NCBI GenBank assembly: GCA_964355675.1
Contig: CAYHEC010000017.1
Coordinates: forward strand, 1-64,000
Reading direction: 5' to 3'
DNA: 64,000 nucleotides
Source: CAMBDS01 sp964355675
GTDB taxonomy: Bacteria; Electryoneota; AABM5-125-24; Hatepunaeales; Hatepunaeaceae
Shown: positions 49,406 to 58,241 of the stretch, piece by piece
Layout: every line of letters begins with the position of its first letter
How positions within the stretch are numbered: position 1 is the stretch's first letter
Notes under the pieces: model-generated
Told to the model about the DNA's origin: nothing
Database searches by the model: none
The model's input: only the letters and a program-made list of their open reading frames with translations
Made by a program: the position numbers and the translations under genes

Positions 49406-51376
49406 ATGAATTTTTACTGGAGTTCTCGGTTCCATTTTGCAGTACTGATCGTGTCGTCGAATCTCGGCGCCGCTCTACTGCAGGATGGCCATGCAACAAT
49501 CCCTGCCAATCTTCCGGAACACCCCTTTATTAGAGAGCTCAGACCGGTCAATTGCCAAGGATCGAGCCTTCCTTCCCAGAGCCTGATCCGGACTAACCCT
49601 GCCCGTCTTCCTGCCAGAGATGATTCCGATGAAGATATTTCCTACTGCAACGAAGAGGATATCGAATATCTATGGACTCTTCCCGATGCATTTGGCGACC
49701 ATAGTTATTTCGAACGATTCACGCCAGCGGAAGCTCCTTTTCGCCTCATCGGCTTAAGAATCGTCCTGCATAATTTATTCGGTAATGCGGGGCATCCTGA
49801 CATGCGCGTTTCTATTGCTACCAGTGACCGCAATCTGCCTGATGATGAGATCGAATCATTTGTAGTGCCAACCGAGGACCTCGTCTTAAGTCCGAATGGA
49901 GATTGGTTTTGGAATGAATATCTTTTCGACGAATATGGTGTCGGTGCGATAAGGTTTGAGGAAGCGGTGGATTTCCATCTGATTATCAACATTGCACCTA
50001 ATAATGACGAAGACACTCTCGCTCTCGTCACCGATGATGGTCGCCGTCGTATCGACAGGAGCGGCCTTTTCGATGGGATGGACTCAACGTATGTGCTATT
50101 CAGAAATCTTCAGGGCGTTCGTATTTCGGTGAATTTTGCGCTGGTCGCCATCGTAGAGTACGGAGACGCTCCGGTAAGACAGGTGATTTCACTCCGGGAA
50201 GGCTGGAACACAATCTCGCTCAATGTTTCTCCTACTGCCATCGACTGGATAGAAGATTTAGGTCCCGACCCAAGAGGTATGATACAGCAATTCCGTATCG
50301 ATGATGAACACCACCATGTGATTATGTTGAAGGACAGATTCGGGCAATTTTGCTCTCCTCAAGACGATGTGTGGGACATTCCGTATTGGAATTTATCAGA
50401 CGGTTACCAGATCAAGGTCGATGAACCCCTCCGGGGTTCGTGGACTGGAACAGCCATAGATCCACAAAGTCCGCTTCCGCTTGCCCCGGGATGGAACATG
50501 GTTCCTTATTACCCTGAATACGAGCTATCCGCGGCTTCGCCGGAATTTGAGGTTGTGAGTTCTATTCTCGACCAACTAATCGTTGTTAAAGACGATGCTG
50601 GAAACTTCATGCTCCCTTCGCTGAACTTTTCTAACATGGCTGATTGGCAGCCGGGGAAGGGCTACCAGATCAAAGTTGACGCCGATTGCGATCTTACCTA
50701 TCCAGGCGACGAGGGCCGGACAAATTCCCCAAGATCTGCTGACGCCCCCAAGCCAATTCATTGGTCATTAGAAGCCCCGAGTTCTGACAATATGTTGCTT
50801 TTGATAAACTCATTCGGGGAGTCACTATTCGTGGACGGTGATGAGATTGGCGCATTTGACTCACAGGGGAGTCTCGTTGGATCTGGCGTTATTGTTGAGG
50901 GGAGGTGCGGGCTTGCTTTATGGGGCGAAGATCCATCAGGAACCGTTAAGGATGGACTTACAGTAGGCGAAGAGCCATCATTCAGGCTTTGGCGCTCAGA
51001 GAGGTCGGAAGAATCTTCACTGCTGATAAAAGATTCGCAACATGGTAAGCCTATCCGGTATGCTCGCAATGATGTTGTTGTTGGTAGCGCTGTCATCGTC
51101 GAAGCACTTCCTGAGAGGTCATCGCTTACTTCTGTTCATCCAAATCCGTTCAACAGTTTTACCCTTATTGAATATTTACTTGCCGAGTCTGGCATTGTTA
51201 CTATTGTTCTCTGCGATACGCAAGGGAGAATTGTCGCCCAAATATTCGAGGGGAACAGAGAAGCTGGCAGATACATGGAAAGAGTCGATGGCGGTGAGCT
51301 TGCGGCAGGTCTCTATTTCCTTAGGATGAATGCGGGAAAATATTTAAGTATGACGAGGATTGTATTGTTGAAATGA
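49406..51376 (+). CDS. large secreted protein with C-terminal sorting domain
   Basis: Encodes 656 aa. Signal peptide-like N-terminus (FHFAVLIVSSNLGAALL), beta-rich middle with two internal repeats of the type LREGWNTISLNV...MLKDRFGQFCSP...YWNLSDGYQIKVD and LAPGWNMVPYYP...VVKDDAGNFMLPS..FSNMADWQPGKGYQIKVD, and a C-terminal FlgD/Por sorting module (VHPNPFNSFTLIEYLL...LAAGLYFLRMNAG). No catalytic motif is seen. Residues ~529-555 (RSERSEESS...RYARND) are coded by a palindromic repeat. Probably surface exposed or extracellular. Confidence 0.82.
   Translation: MNFYWSSRFHFAVLIVSSNLGAALLQDGHATIPANLPEHPFIRELRPVNCQGSSLPSQSLIRTNPARLPARDDSDEDISYCNEEDIEYLWTLPDAFGDHSYFERFTPAEAPFRLIGLRIVLHNLFGNAGHPDMRVSIATSDRNLPDDEIESFVVPTEDLVLSPNGDWFWNEYLFDEYGVGAIRFEEAVDFHLIINIAPNNDEDTLALVTDDGRRRIDRSGLFDGMDSTYVLFRNLQGVRISVNFALVAIVEYGDAPVRQVISLREGWNTISLNVSPTAIDWIEDLGPDPRGMIQQFRIDDEHHHVIMLKDRFGQFCSPQDDVWDIPYWNLSDGYQIKVDEPLRGSWTGTAIDPQSPLPLAPGWNMVPYYPEYELSAASPEFEVVSSILDQLIVVKDDAGNFMLPSLNFSNMADWQPGKGYQIKVDADCDLTYPGDEGRTNSPRSADAPKPIHWSLEAPSSDNMLLLINSFGESLFVDGDEIGAFDSQGSLVGSGVIVEGRCGLALWGEDPSGTVKDGLTVGEEPSFRLWRSERSEESSLLIKDSQHGKPIRYARNDVVVGSAVIVEALPERSSLTSVHPNPFNSFTLIEYLLAESGIVTIVLCDTQGRIVAQIFEGNREAGRYMERVDGGELAAGLYFLRMNAGKYLSMTRIVLLK
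50991..51073. repeat. SERSEES-type repeat inside the secreted protein gene
   Basis: This stretch encodes RSERSEES...RYARND, the translation of a palindromic repeat that is widespread in environmental bacterial genomes; its inner arms GAATCTT / AAGATTC are visible. Here it is in frame within a gene otherwise intact to its sorting domain. Confidence 0.75.
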
Positions 51377-51421
51377 TCCCACTTTGAATTAGAACCTATT
51401 CTAAGCTTGCCTGAACTTCGA

Positions 51422-51459
51422 GACCAAGCTGTCATTTCTGCCGGAATGACAGCTTGGTC
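51422..51459 (+). terminator. intrinsic terminator after the secreted protein gene
   Basis: 15-bp perfect stem GACCAAGCTGTCATT / AATGACAGCTTGGTC with an 8-base loop, followed by TTGATTTTA. Confidence 0.82.
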
Positions 51460-51602
51460 TTGATTTTAACACCCCTGATAGCCTAAGCAATCAGGGCTTT
51501 CTCGCTATATACATTCACTAAAGTGGGTTATTTTACGCAAGAGGTTATGAAAAGATGAAATAATTAACACGAAATACCTCGCCTGGTGTGTCAACAAAGG
51601 AA

Positions 51603-51617
51603 TGGCACGCCGATTGC
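51603..51617 (+). promoter_or_regulatory. sigma54 promoter of the cytochrome/NrfD operon
   Basis: TGGCACGCCGATTGC agrees with the -24/-12 consensus TGGCACG-N4-TTGC at every conserved base, with ten bases between GG and GC. Predicted start near 51629, giving a leader of ~295 bases before the octaheme cytochrome gene. The leader contains dyads GAAATTGTTTC (51632-51642), GAAATCTATTTC (51649-51660) and ATTTGTC...GACAAAT (51719-51740). No other gene lies in 51377-51924. Confidence 0.75.
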
Positions 51618-51718
51618 GAAAGGTTTCAAGAGAAATTGTTTCAAATATGAAATCTATTTCAATATAGACCGCACTGCTTCCTTTAAAATATTCCTTCACT
51701 TTCGTCTATTATACTGAA

Positions 51719-51740
51719 ATTTGTCCCTTATAAGACAAAT
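51719..51740. promoter_or_regulatory. 22-bp dyad in the cytochrome operon leader
   Basis: Perfect 7-bp arms ATTTGTC / GACAAAT with an 8-base AT-rich spacer. Could be a protein binding site or RNA hairpin; partner unknown. Confidence 0.45.
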
Positions 51741-51924
51741 CACATCTTCGAACAAATTACAGTGAAATCCTCCCAATAGTTGGAGTCACATTATTTTGTG
51801 CCATGTTCGTAAGGCATTTCTCAGCTGGTTTCCTGCCCAATTCTGCCAGCTAATCTTACTGTCAGACAAGGGAGCCCGGTTGGCGGGTATTATTTGCTCT
51901 TCTCAGTCAATAGAATGAAAGCAT

Positions 51925-52659
51925 ATGCCAGATCAAATTAAACGTCTGTTGGTAGTAATCGCGATCATAGCGGTTTGCTTCCTGGTTGTTCGAACCTTCT
52001 TCATTCCGGATAGTTTTGGTAAGTTCGGTCATTACCGTGCCGTGTCGCTTGATTCGGTTGCGGCTCTCCCGACCAGCTATGCCGGTCACAATGCCTGTCT
52101 CGAATGTCACGATGATATCGATCAGATCAAGAAAGCGTCTTATCATCGTACTGTAAGCTGTGAAGCATGTCATGGACCGGGTCGCGGGCATATAGAAAGT
52201 ATGGGAGACAGCGTACTGGCGGCTCCTCGCGACCGTGATTACTGCGTTTTATGTCATGGTTACAGCTCCGCCAAACCGACCGGTTTCCCACAGATAGATC
52301 CGATAGTTCACAATCCAGTGAAACCTTGCATCACGTGTCACAATCCGCACGCCCCGGATCCACCAAGAATTCCGGGTGATTGCAGTGCCTGTCACGCCGT
52401 TATTGCACGAACCAAGGCGGTATCTCCTCACGCCCTGCTTGAATGCACTCAATGCCACATGACGCCGGAAGAACATAAGGTAAATCCCCGCATGGTCAAA
52501 CCCGGGAAGCCTATCGTGCGAGCCGACTGCGGGACATGCCATGCAAAAGAGGCCGCGAGTGACAAATCGATTCCGAGGATCGATATCGAACGCCATGGTG
52601 ACGGCTTCCTATGTTGGAATTGCCACTACCCCCATAATCCGGAGTCAAATAAGAAATGA
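51925..52659 (+). CDS. octaheme c-type cytochrome, membrane anchored
   Basis: Encodes 244 aa. One N-terminal membrane helix (LLVVIAIIAVCFLVVRTFF), then eight CxxCH motifs: CLECH, CEACH, CVLCH, CITCH, CSACH, CTQCH, CGTCH, CWNCH. It would carry electrons on the periplasmic side. It overlaps the ferredoxin-like gene by four bases (ATGA), which links it to the NrfD complex (52656-54634). Similar cytochrome-ferredoxin-NrfD sets serve quinone oxidation or reduction in anaerobic respiration. Confidence 0.92.
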   Translation: MPDQIKRLLVVIAIIAVCFLVVRTFFIPDSFGKFGHYRAVSLDSVAALPTSYAGHNACLECHDDIDQIKKASYHRTVSCEACHGPGRGHIESMGDSVLAAPRDRDYCVLCHGYSSAKPTGFPQIDPIVHNPVKPCITCHNPHAPDPPRIPGDCSACHAVIARTKAVSPHALLECTQCHMTPEEHKVNPRMVKPGKPIVRADCGTCHAKEAASDKSIPRIDIERHGDGFLCWNCHYPHNPESNKK

Positions 52660-53426
52660 TTGAAAATATAGATGAACGAAGGAAATTCGTAAAGACGCTT
52701 GTCGGGCTTGTCGCGACGGCAGGAGCCATCCCTTTACTTTCGACCTTCGATAAAATATATGCCAACGCCAACGATACTGAGAATGAGTTGATCGGTGGAA
52801 AAAAGTATGGTATGGGCATTAATATCAAGTCGTGTATCGGTTGCGGTAGGTGCGTCGAAGCCTGCAAGAACGAAAATCAAGTCCCCAAGGATCCCTATCA
52901 CTTCCGAACGTGGGTCGAGCGGTATGCGATTTTAATGACTGGCGAGACCAAGGTCGATAGTCCCAATGGCGGAATGGAAGGATTTCCGGTCGATGCAAGC
53001 GAAGGCGAAATCTTGCGTAGTTTTTTTGCTCCAAAGCTCTGCAACCATTGCAGTAATGCGCCTTGCGTTCAGGTCTGCCCAGTCGGCGCTACCTACACCA
53101 CTCCTGATGGTGTTGTATTAGTCGATAAAGACTACTGCATAGGCTGTCGATATTGCATTCAGGCATGTCCTTACGGTGCGAGGTTTTTCGATCCTGCCAC
53201 CAGAGTTGCGTCCAAATGCACGTTCTGTTATCATCGGTTAGCCAAGGGTCTGTTGCCAGCTTGTGTCGAAGTTTGCCCAACTCAGGCGAGAATATTTGGC
53301 GATACGCTTGCACGAGCCAGCCAATTGACGCGATTCTTCCGTTTCAATGAAATACAGGTTCTAAAACCGGACCTAAATACCAGACCACAAGTCTTCTATG
53401 CCGGTCTTGATGGGGTGGTTCGATAA
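52656..53426 (+). CDS. Tat-exported four-cluster ferredoxin subunit (HybA/DsrO/NrfC type)
   Basis: Encodes 256 aa. The N-terminus has a twin-arginine signal (ERRKFVKTLVGLVATAGAIPLL). Four cluster motifs follow: CIGCGRCVEAC, CNHCSNAPCVQVCP, CIGCRYCIQACP, and CTFC...PACVEVCP. It is the electron-transfer subunit that usually docks to an NrfD-type membrane protein, encoded directly after it (stop and start share one base). Confidence 0.93.
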   Translation: MIENIDERRKFVKTLVGLVATAGAIPLLSTFDKIYANANDTENELIGGKKYGMGINIKSCIGCGRCVEACKNENQVPKDPYHFRTWVERYAILMTGETKVDSPNGGMEGFPVDASEGEILRSFFAPKLCNHCSNAPCVQVCPVGATYTTPDGVVLVDKDYCIGCRYCIQACPYGARFFDPATRVASKCTFCYHRLAKGLLPACVEVCPTQARIFGDTLARASQLTRFFRFNEIQVLKPDLNTRPQVFYAGLDGVVR

Positions 53427-54634
53427 TGGATAGACTAACCGAACAATTAGCACATGCCCTTAAAAGCATCACTGGATATATCTATCCCAACGAGATTGAA
53501 CTGCATTGGGGTATTCTGATCGTTATTTACCCCTACCTCACCGGACTCGTTGCGGGAGCGTTTATCCTTGCGTCTCTGGTTAAGGTATTCAAAGTCAAAG
53601 CCCTCGAACCGACATACAGACTGTCATTACTGACAGCTCTCTCCTTTCTTATCATTGCCCCTGTACCGCTTCTTTCGCACTTGGGTCACCCGGAACGATT
53701 TTACGAAATATTGTTCACGCCTAATTCCAAGTCAGCGATGGCAATGTTCGGATTTGTGTACGCTTGGTATTTGATGATGGTGTTACTACTCGAAATCTGG
53801 TTTGATTACCGTGCGGAGTTTGTAAGATGGGCTTCGGAATCCACTGGGATTAAAAAACTTGCCTACCGAGCGTTTGCGTTGTGGTCATCAGATATCTCAG
53901 AAAAAGCAATAGCTTTCGATAAACGGGCTGTCCGATATATCACACTTATCGGTATCCCTTCAGCATTTCTACTGCATGGGTATGTCGGCTTTATCTTCGG
54001 TTCGATCAAAGCCAATCCTTGGTGGAGCAGTGTGCTGATCCCCGTAGTGTTTCTGTTTTCTGCTATCGTTTCCGGAATTGCACTGATGTTGGTCATCTAC
54101 CTTGTGACGACACTGTGGCGTGGGAAAAAACTTGATATGCCGTGTCTTGACAAAATGTCAGAGTTTCTTCTATACGCGTTGATTATCGATTTCTCGCTTG
54201 AGCTTCTCGATTTTGTCCATCGACTGTACCAGTCAGAGGAGTCGATAGAGATTCTTGGGAATATGATTTCAAGCCGACTTTTCATAAGCTTGATCATCGT
54301 GCAGATGTTGATGGGGACGATACTTCCGTTAATCGCACTGGGAATTACAAGAGTGCGTCGTCGAGTTTTGCCTGAGGAACTCAGAAGAATGATCTACCTG
54401 CTCGCGGCGATCTTAATTCAGGCGGGAATCTTCAGCACTCGTTGGAATGTCGTGATTGGTGGGCAGTTATTTTCGAAGAGCCTTCGTGGGCTGACCATTT
54501 ACAAAATGGAAGTTCTCGGGATTGAGGGCTTGCTGGTATCAATCGTGTTGCTGGTTCTGCCATTCATAGTACTGGGTATTATCGTGAAAATTCTACCGCC
54601 GTGGGAAGAAGAAGTTCACACTCCAGCCGCTTGA
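53426..54634 (+). CDS. nrfD: NrfD/PsrC-type membrane protein
   Basis: Encodes 402 aa with about ten membrane helices. The loop PLLSHLGHPERFYEILFTPNSKSAMAMFGFVYAWYLM and the late segment IFSTRWNVVIGGQLFSKSLRGLTIYKMEVLGIEGLLVSIVLLVLPF are typical of NrfD family quinone-reactive proteins. With the octaheme cytochrome and the ferredoxin it forms a membrane complex that would pass electrons between the quinone pool and periplasmic cytochromes. No catalytic molybdopterin subunit is present. Confidence 0.92.
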   Translation: MDRLTEQLAHALKSITGYIYPNEIELHWGILIVIYPYLTGLVAGAFILASLVKVFKVKALEPTYRLSLLTALSFLIIAPVPLLSHLGHPERFYEILFTPNSKSAMAMFGFVYAWYLMMVLLLEIWFDYRAEFVRWASESTGIKKLAYRAFALWSSDISEKAIAFDKRAVRYITLIGIPSAFLLHGYVGFIFGSIKANPWWSSVLIPVVFLFSAIVSGIALMLVIYLVTTLWRGKKLDMPCLDKMSEFLLYALIIDFSLELLDFVHRLYQSEESIEILGNMISSRLFISLIIVQMLMGTILPLIALGITRVRRRVLPEELRRMIYLLAAILIQAGIFSTRWNVVIGGQLFSKSLRGLTIYKMEVLGIEGLLVSIVLLVLPFIVLGIIVKILPPWEEEVHTPAA

Positions 54635-54759
54635 TCGGAAAGGGTGGGGATAGTTCCGTTTAACTGCGTATTCTAATTTGTGTTCGAGTAGTCACTTAGG
54701 TGGCGAAAGACTTATATCTGTCGCAACTAACAACACTTCGAGGTTATTAGAGGAATAAA

Positions 54760-55017
54760 ATGACGGAAAACAGTGAACAAAGGTCAAATTGGCAGGCTCA
54801 TCTGACTGGGATACTCGCTTGGCTAATTCTGGTAGGAGGAATTCTCTACGGAGTAATCGAGATGATATTTGTTGGATTTTGGTCTGGATTTCTGCTTGCG
54901 GCGGGAGTATCTACGGTCTGCGTTTTATTTGCGGTTGGTTTGCTGACTTTAAGCCATGTTTTATTTAGAATTGGCGCGGTCGAAGATGAACTTAACAAAT
55001 TGCAGAAGAAGGAATGA
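54760..55017 (+). CDS. small two-helix membrane protein
   Basis: Encodes 85 aa with two membrane helices (LTGILAWLILVGGILYGVI and GFLLAAGVSTVCVLFAVGLLTLSHVL) and a charged C-terminal helix (VEDELNKLQKKE). Not recognised. GAGGAA stands upstream of the ATG at 54760. It follows nrfD by 125 bases and precedes a terminator, so it may belong to the same operon. Confidence 0.7.
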   Translation: MTENSEQRSNWQAHLTGILAWLILVGGILYGVIEMIFVGFWSGFLLAAGVSTVCVLFAVGLLTLSHVLFRIGAVEDELNKLQKKE

Positions 55018-55063
55018 CGGGAAGAATCAAACTGTCAACCACCTGATGCAAAAGATATTGAAA

Positions 55064-55100
55064 CAGAAAGAAGTCAGCCATCACGGCTGACTTCTTTCTG
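55064..55100. terminator. bidirectional terminator between convergent cytochrome units
   Basis: 16-bp perfect stem CAGAAAGAAGTCAGCC / GGCTGACTTCTTTCTG with loop ATCAC, followed by TTTT on the plus strand. It lies between the plus-strand gene at 54760 and the minus-strand gene at 55140. Confidence 0.85.
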
Positions 55101-55139
55101 TTTTGAATTAAACTATCTGATTGAGCTTAGGCGCCCGGA

Positions 55140-56537
55140 CTAATGCGCATACCGTTTCTTAAATTCTTCAGTAGCTTTTGCGCGCTTAACCTTTTCGTCA
55201 TCCGGCATTTTGCCGATAAACCAGCGGTGATCTGGAGAGGAGAGAATTTCATCGATCTTCTTGTTGACTTTCTCTGCCGAGTTCTTGTTGCCTGCCAGGT
55301 CTGCCTTATGCGCCAGCTCTTTTGCCTGCGGGATCAACTCGGTGTAAAAGCGATGGCTGACTTCGAAGAATCCGTGCCATTGTGTATAGTCGGGTGCAAA
55401 CATAGCGGCTCCCATACGGGCACGACGACCTTCGTGATGCCAGAGGAAGTACCATGTCCACTCGATCTCATCGTCGAATTGAATATCGGTTGTGATTAAC
55501 TTCTCGTTAGTTAAGACACCCATCAACTCACGACCAGGGATGGCGAATTTGGTGTTGTACAATTCAACAACGTTATCGAACTGGTGGTAAAAGGATTGAA
55601 CATAGTCCGGCGTGTGACAGACTCCACAGACCTGTTTCATATCGTTCCGGCGAGCCTCCCAAGATTTCACCTGCTTTCCCGCCTTCTTTGCCGATTCATC
55701 CACTTTTTCCGATACTGCGGGTCGTAACGTCCAACTGATTCGCGCTCCGACGTCATGCGTCAGCGGGAGCGCGGGCGTGGCGGACATGTGGCATGTCGCG
55801 CATGTCGGAGCGGCGCTATAGTCTTCTCCCAATACCCATTTGGAGGAGTTGAGATTCATCTTGTCTTTATTGCCGTAATAGGCGATTCCGTGCTTTGACT
55901 CCTCGTAAATTTCCTTCTGAGGATGGTCGGGGCCAAGATGGCAGCGTCCGCAGTTCTCCGGCTGACGTGCCTGCGCAACCGAAAAGCTATGTCGGGTGTG
56001 GCACGCTGAACAAGACCCTGTCGATCCGTCCGGATTAATACGTCCCATACCGGTATTGGGCCAGGTGTCAGGATCAAGCTTTCCCGGACCGGTCACCTTT
56101 ACTTCAGATCCGTGGCATTGGCGACAACCAGAGACGGCGGCGGCGGGACCTTCGACAATTTCGCCAAGAATATTGTCAAGTGAGCCGAGTATTTGTGCCG
56201 CTCGTGAATGATGGCTATTAAGGAATTCAGTAGTTTCTTCCTTATGGCATTTTGCGCAATCGAGCGGCGAGACGATAATGCTGATTGTGTAGCCGTTGTG
56301 GTCGAAAGCGTCGGGATCGCCCTTGGTTGCCTGGTGGCATTCGTAACAGCCGACGTTGGCGCCATAATGCTTTGAACTGCCCCACTGATCGTAAATGCCG
56401 GGATTATCGACTCTATGGCATTCGATACAGGCTTGGGTTTCGTCTGATAGTTTGGTGATGTACGTTTGATTTTGAATTGCTTGCGGTGGTGACGCTGAAA
56501 TCAGACAGGCGGTAATAACGGCAAGGACATCTGTCAT
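55140..56537 (-). CDS. octaheme cytochrome c, hydroxylamine oxidoreductase-like
   Basis: Encodes 465 aa. A signal peptide is followed by eight CxxCH motifs: CIECH, CYECH, CAKCH, CRQCH, CSACH, CGRCH, CATCH, CGVCH. Spacing, the RHSFSVAQARQPENCGRCHLGPDHPQKEIYEESKHG segment and the later region with DNVVELYNTKFAIP fit the HAO-like octaheme group, whose members oxidise hydroxylamine or hydrazine or reduce nitrite. Whether the catalytic crosslinking tyrosine is present cannot be decided by eye. It is convergent with the NrfD operon and could be its electron partner. Confidence 0.85.
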   Translation of the reverse strand: MTDVLAVITACLISASPPQAIQNQTYITKLSDETQACIECHRVDNPGIYDQWGSSKHYGANVGCYECHQATKGDPDAFDHNGYTISIIVSPLDCAKCHKEETTEFLNSHHSRAAQILGSLDNILGEIVEGPAAAVSGCRQCHGSEVKVTGPGKLDPDTWPNTGMGRINPDGSTGSCSACHTRHSFSVAQARQPENCGRCHLGPDHPQKEIYEESKHGIAYYGNKDKMNLNSSKWVLGEDYSAAPTCATCHMSATPALPLTHDVGARISWTLRPAVSEKVDESAKKAGKQVKSWEARRNDMKQVCGVCHTPDYVQSFYHQFDNVVELYNTKFAIPGRELMGVLTNEKLITTDIQFDDEIEWTWYFLWHHEGRRARMGAAMFAPDYTQWHGFFEVSHRFYTELIPQAKELAHKADLAGNKNSAEKVNKKIDEILSSPDHRWFIGKMPDDEKVKRAKATEEFKKRYAH

Positions 56538-56821
56538 TTTGGTTCCTTATAATTATTGAGTGTTTGAGGTGCCTCAACTATATTTGAATATATAAATATG
56601 AAACAGATCGAGCAATTTCTTTTTGATATTAAATTCTAACTCATAAAAGATGGCTGAAACCTGCCTCCGAGTAAATCATTGTCAGGTTACCACACTACAA
56701 GGGAATTTGGGACAAGTTAATTCTCTATACCTGAACGAGTCTCGTTTTTACTTGCAAGAAGGGGGAGTTTGGAGTTAAAATTATAGGTTATAAACAAAAC
56801 TAACCATGACTGATTCAATAT

Positions 56822-58222
56822 ATGACACAAAACCAAAAAACAATAAAGCAAGCAGGCACGATCTCCGGGATAGGTCTTCATACTGGCAACGAATGCAAGC
56901 TGACTTTCGTGCCCGCGCCTGCTAATTACGGCTATAAATTCGTTCGTACCGACGTTGATTTATCTCCGGAAATACCTGCGTTATTGGAAAACGTCGTCGA
57001 TGTTATGCGTGGCACAACCATCGGTATCGGCGGAGTCCGGGTGCATACGGTTGAGCACGTTTTGTCGGCGATGGCAGGGCTGGGAATCGACAATGTGCGC
57101 ATCGAGCTTACTGCTGACGAACCGCCAGTTATGGATGGTTCCTCAAAGCCATTCGTCGATATATTACTGGATTGCGGCATCGAAGAGCAGTCCGAAACCA
57201 GACAGGTTTTGATAATCGATGAAGTGATTTCCTACCGAGATGAAGCAAAGTCGATCGACATCGTTGTTATGCCATCCGATCGGTTCCGGGTGACATATCT
57301 GATCGACTACGATCATCCGGGAATCGGCACCCAATATACATCGATGTACAGCCTCGAAGATGAATACGTTTCAGAATTTTCTTCAGCCAGAACCTTCTGT
57401 CTCTTGTCAGAACTTCAGCATCTTCACCACGCGGGACTCATCAAAGGAGGATCGCTCAGCACGGCGCTGGTGGTCATCGATCATAAGATGACTTTGGATG
57501 AGCAGAATGAACTGCGCGAGATGCTGAACTTTAGGGATGAGATTCCGCCTTCCACAACTGGAATACTGGGCAATGTTGAGCAACGTTTTCCAAATGAGCT
57601 GGTAAGGCATAAAACACTCGATCTTGTTGGCGACCTTGCTTTGTTAGGTGTGCCTTTGAAGGCGCATGTCTTATGCGCTCGTGCCGGTCATGGAGCGCAT
57701 GTCGAATTAGTGAAATTATTGCGCAAGGAATTGACCAAACAGCAGTTGAAGAAGAAGTACCAAGGAAAGAGTAAAGAGAACTTCGTCTTCGACATTAACG
57801 CCATCCAGAGAATATTGCCGCACCGTTTTCCATTTCTTTTCGTTGACAGGATCACCGAATTGGTTCCCGGTGAACGAGTTGTCGGGATTAAAAATGTCAC
57901 CGGCGGAGAGCCTTTTTTTCAGGGACATTTCCCCGGACACCCAATCATGCCTGGAGTATTGGTTGTCGAAGCTCTTGGGCAGTGTGGGGGGGTATTGTTG
58001 TTGAACACTCAAGCCAAGCCCGAAGAAAAACTCGTTTTCTTCACCGGTCTCGACGGAGTAAAATTCCGTAAGCCTGTTCTGCCAGGAGATCAGCTTCGTC
58101 TCGAGGTTGAAATGATATTTTTCAAACGAGGTATCTGCCGAATGCGCGGCCGTGCGTTCGTAGGCGATCAGTTGGCTGTTGAGGCAGATTTGCAGGCGGC
58201 GGTAATTGACCGGGAAAGATAG
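56822..58222 (+). CDS. lpxC-fabZ: LpxC-FabZ fusion
   Basis: Encodes 466 aa. Residues ~1-305 are UDP-3-O-acyl-GlcNAc deacetylase: TISGIGLHTG, zinc His in VEHVLSAM, MDGSSKPFVD, and HKTLDLVGDLALLG. Residues ~325-466 are the FabZ dehydratase: ILPHRFPFLFVDR, FFQGHFPGHPIMPGVLVVEAL. The fusion joins lipid A synthesis with fatty acid elongation and is known from Bacteroidetes and relatives. Upstream (56538-56821) I find no clear promoter. surE follows. Confidence 0.95.
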   Translation: MTQNQKTIKQAGTISGIGLHTGNECKLTFVPAPANYGYKFVRTDVDLSPEIPALLENVVDVMRGTTIGIGGVRVHTVEHVLSAMAGLGIDNVRIELTADEPPVMDGSSKPFVDILLDCGIEEQSETRQVLIIDEVISYRDEAKSIDIVVMPSDRFRVTYLIDYDHPGIGTQYTSMYSLEDEYVSEFSSARTFCLLSELQHLHHAGLIKGGSLSTALVVIDHKMTLDEQNELREMLNFRDEIPPSTTGILGNVEQRFPNELVRHKTLDLVGDLALLGVPLKAHVLCARAGHGAHVELVKLLRKELTKQQLKKKYQGKSKENFVFDINAIQRILPHRFPFLFVDRITELVPGERVVGIKNVTGGEPFFQGHFPGHPIMPGVLVVEALGQCGGVLLLNTQAKPEEKLVFFTGLDGVKFRKPVLPGDQLRLEVEMIFFKRGICRMRGRAFVGDQLAVEADLQAAVIDRER

Positions 58223-58241
58223 GTTAATTAGCAATAGTATA

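Noticed and set aside
56560..56600. Sigma54 promoter for the HAO-like cytochrome
   Set aside because: The best minus-strand candidate (AGGCACCTCAAACACT) lacks the -12 GC.
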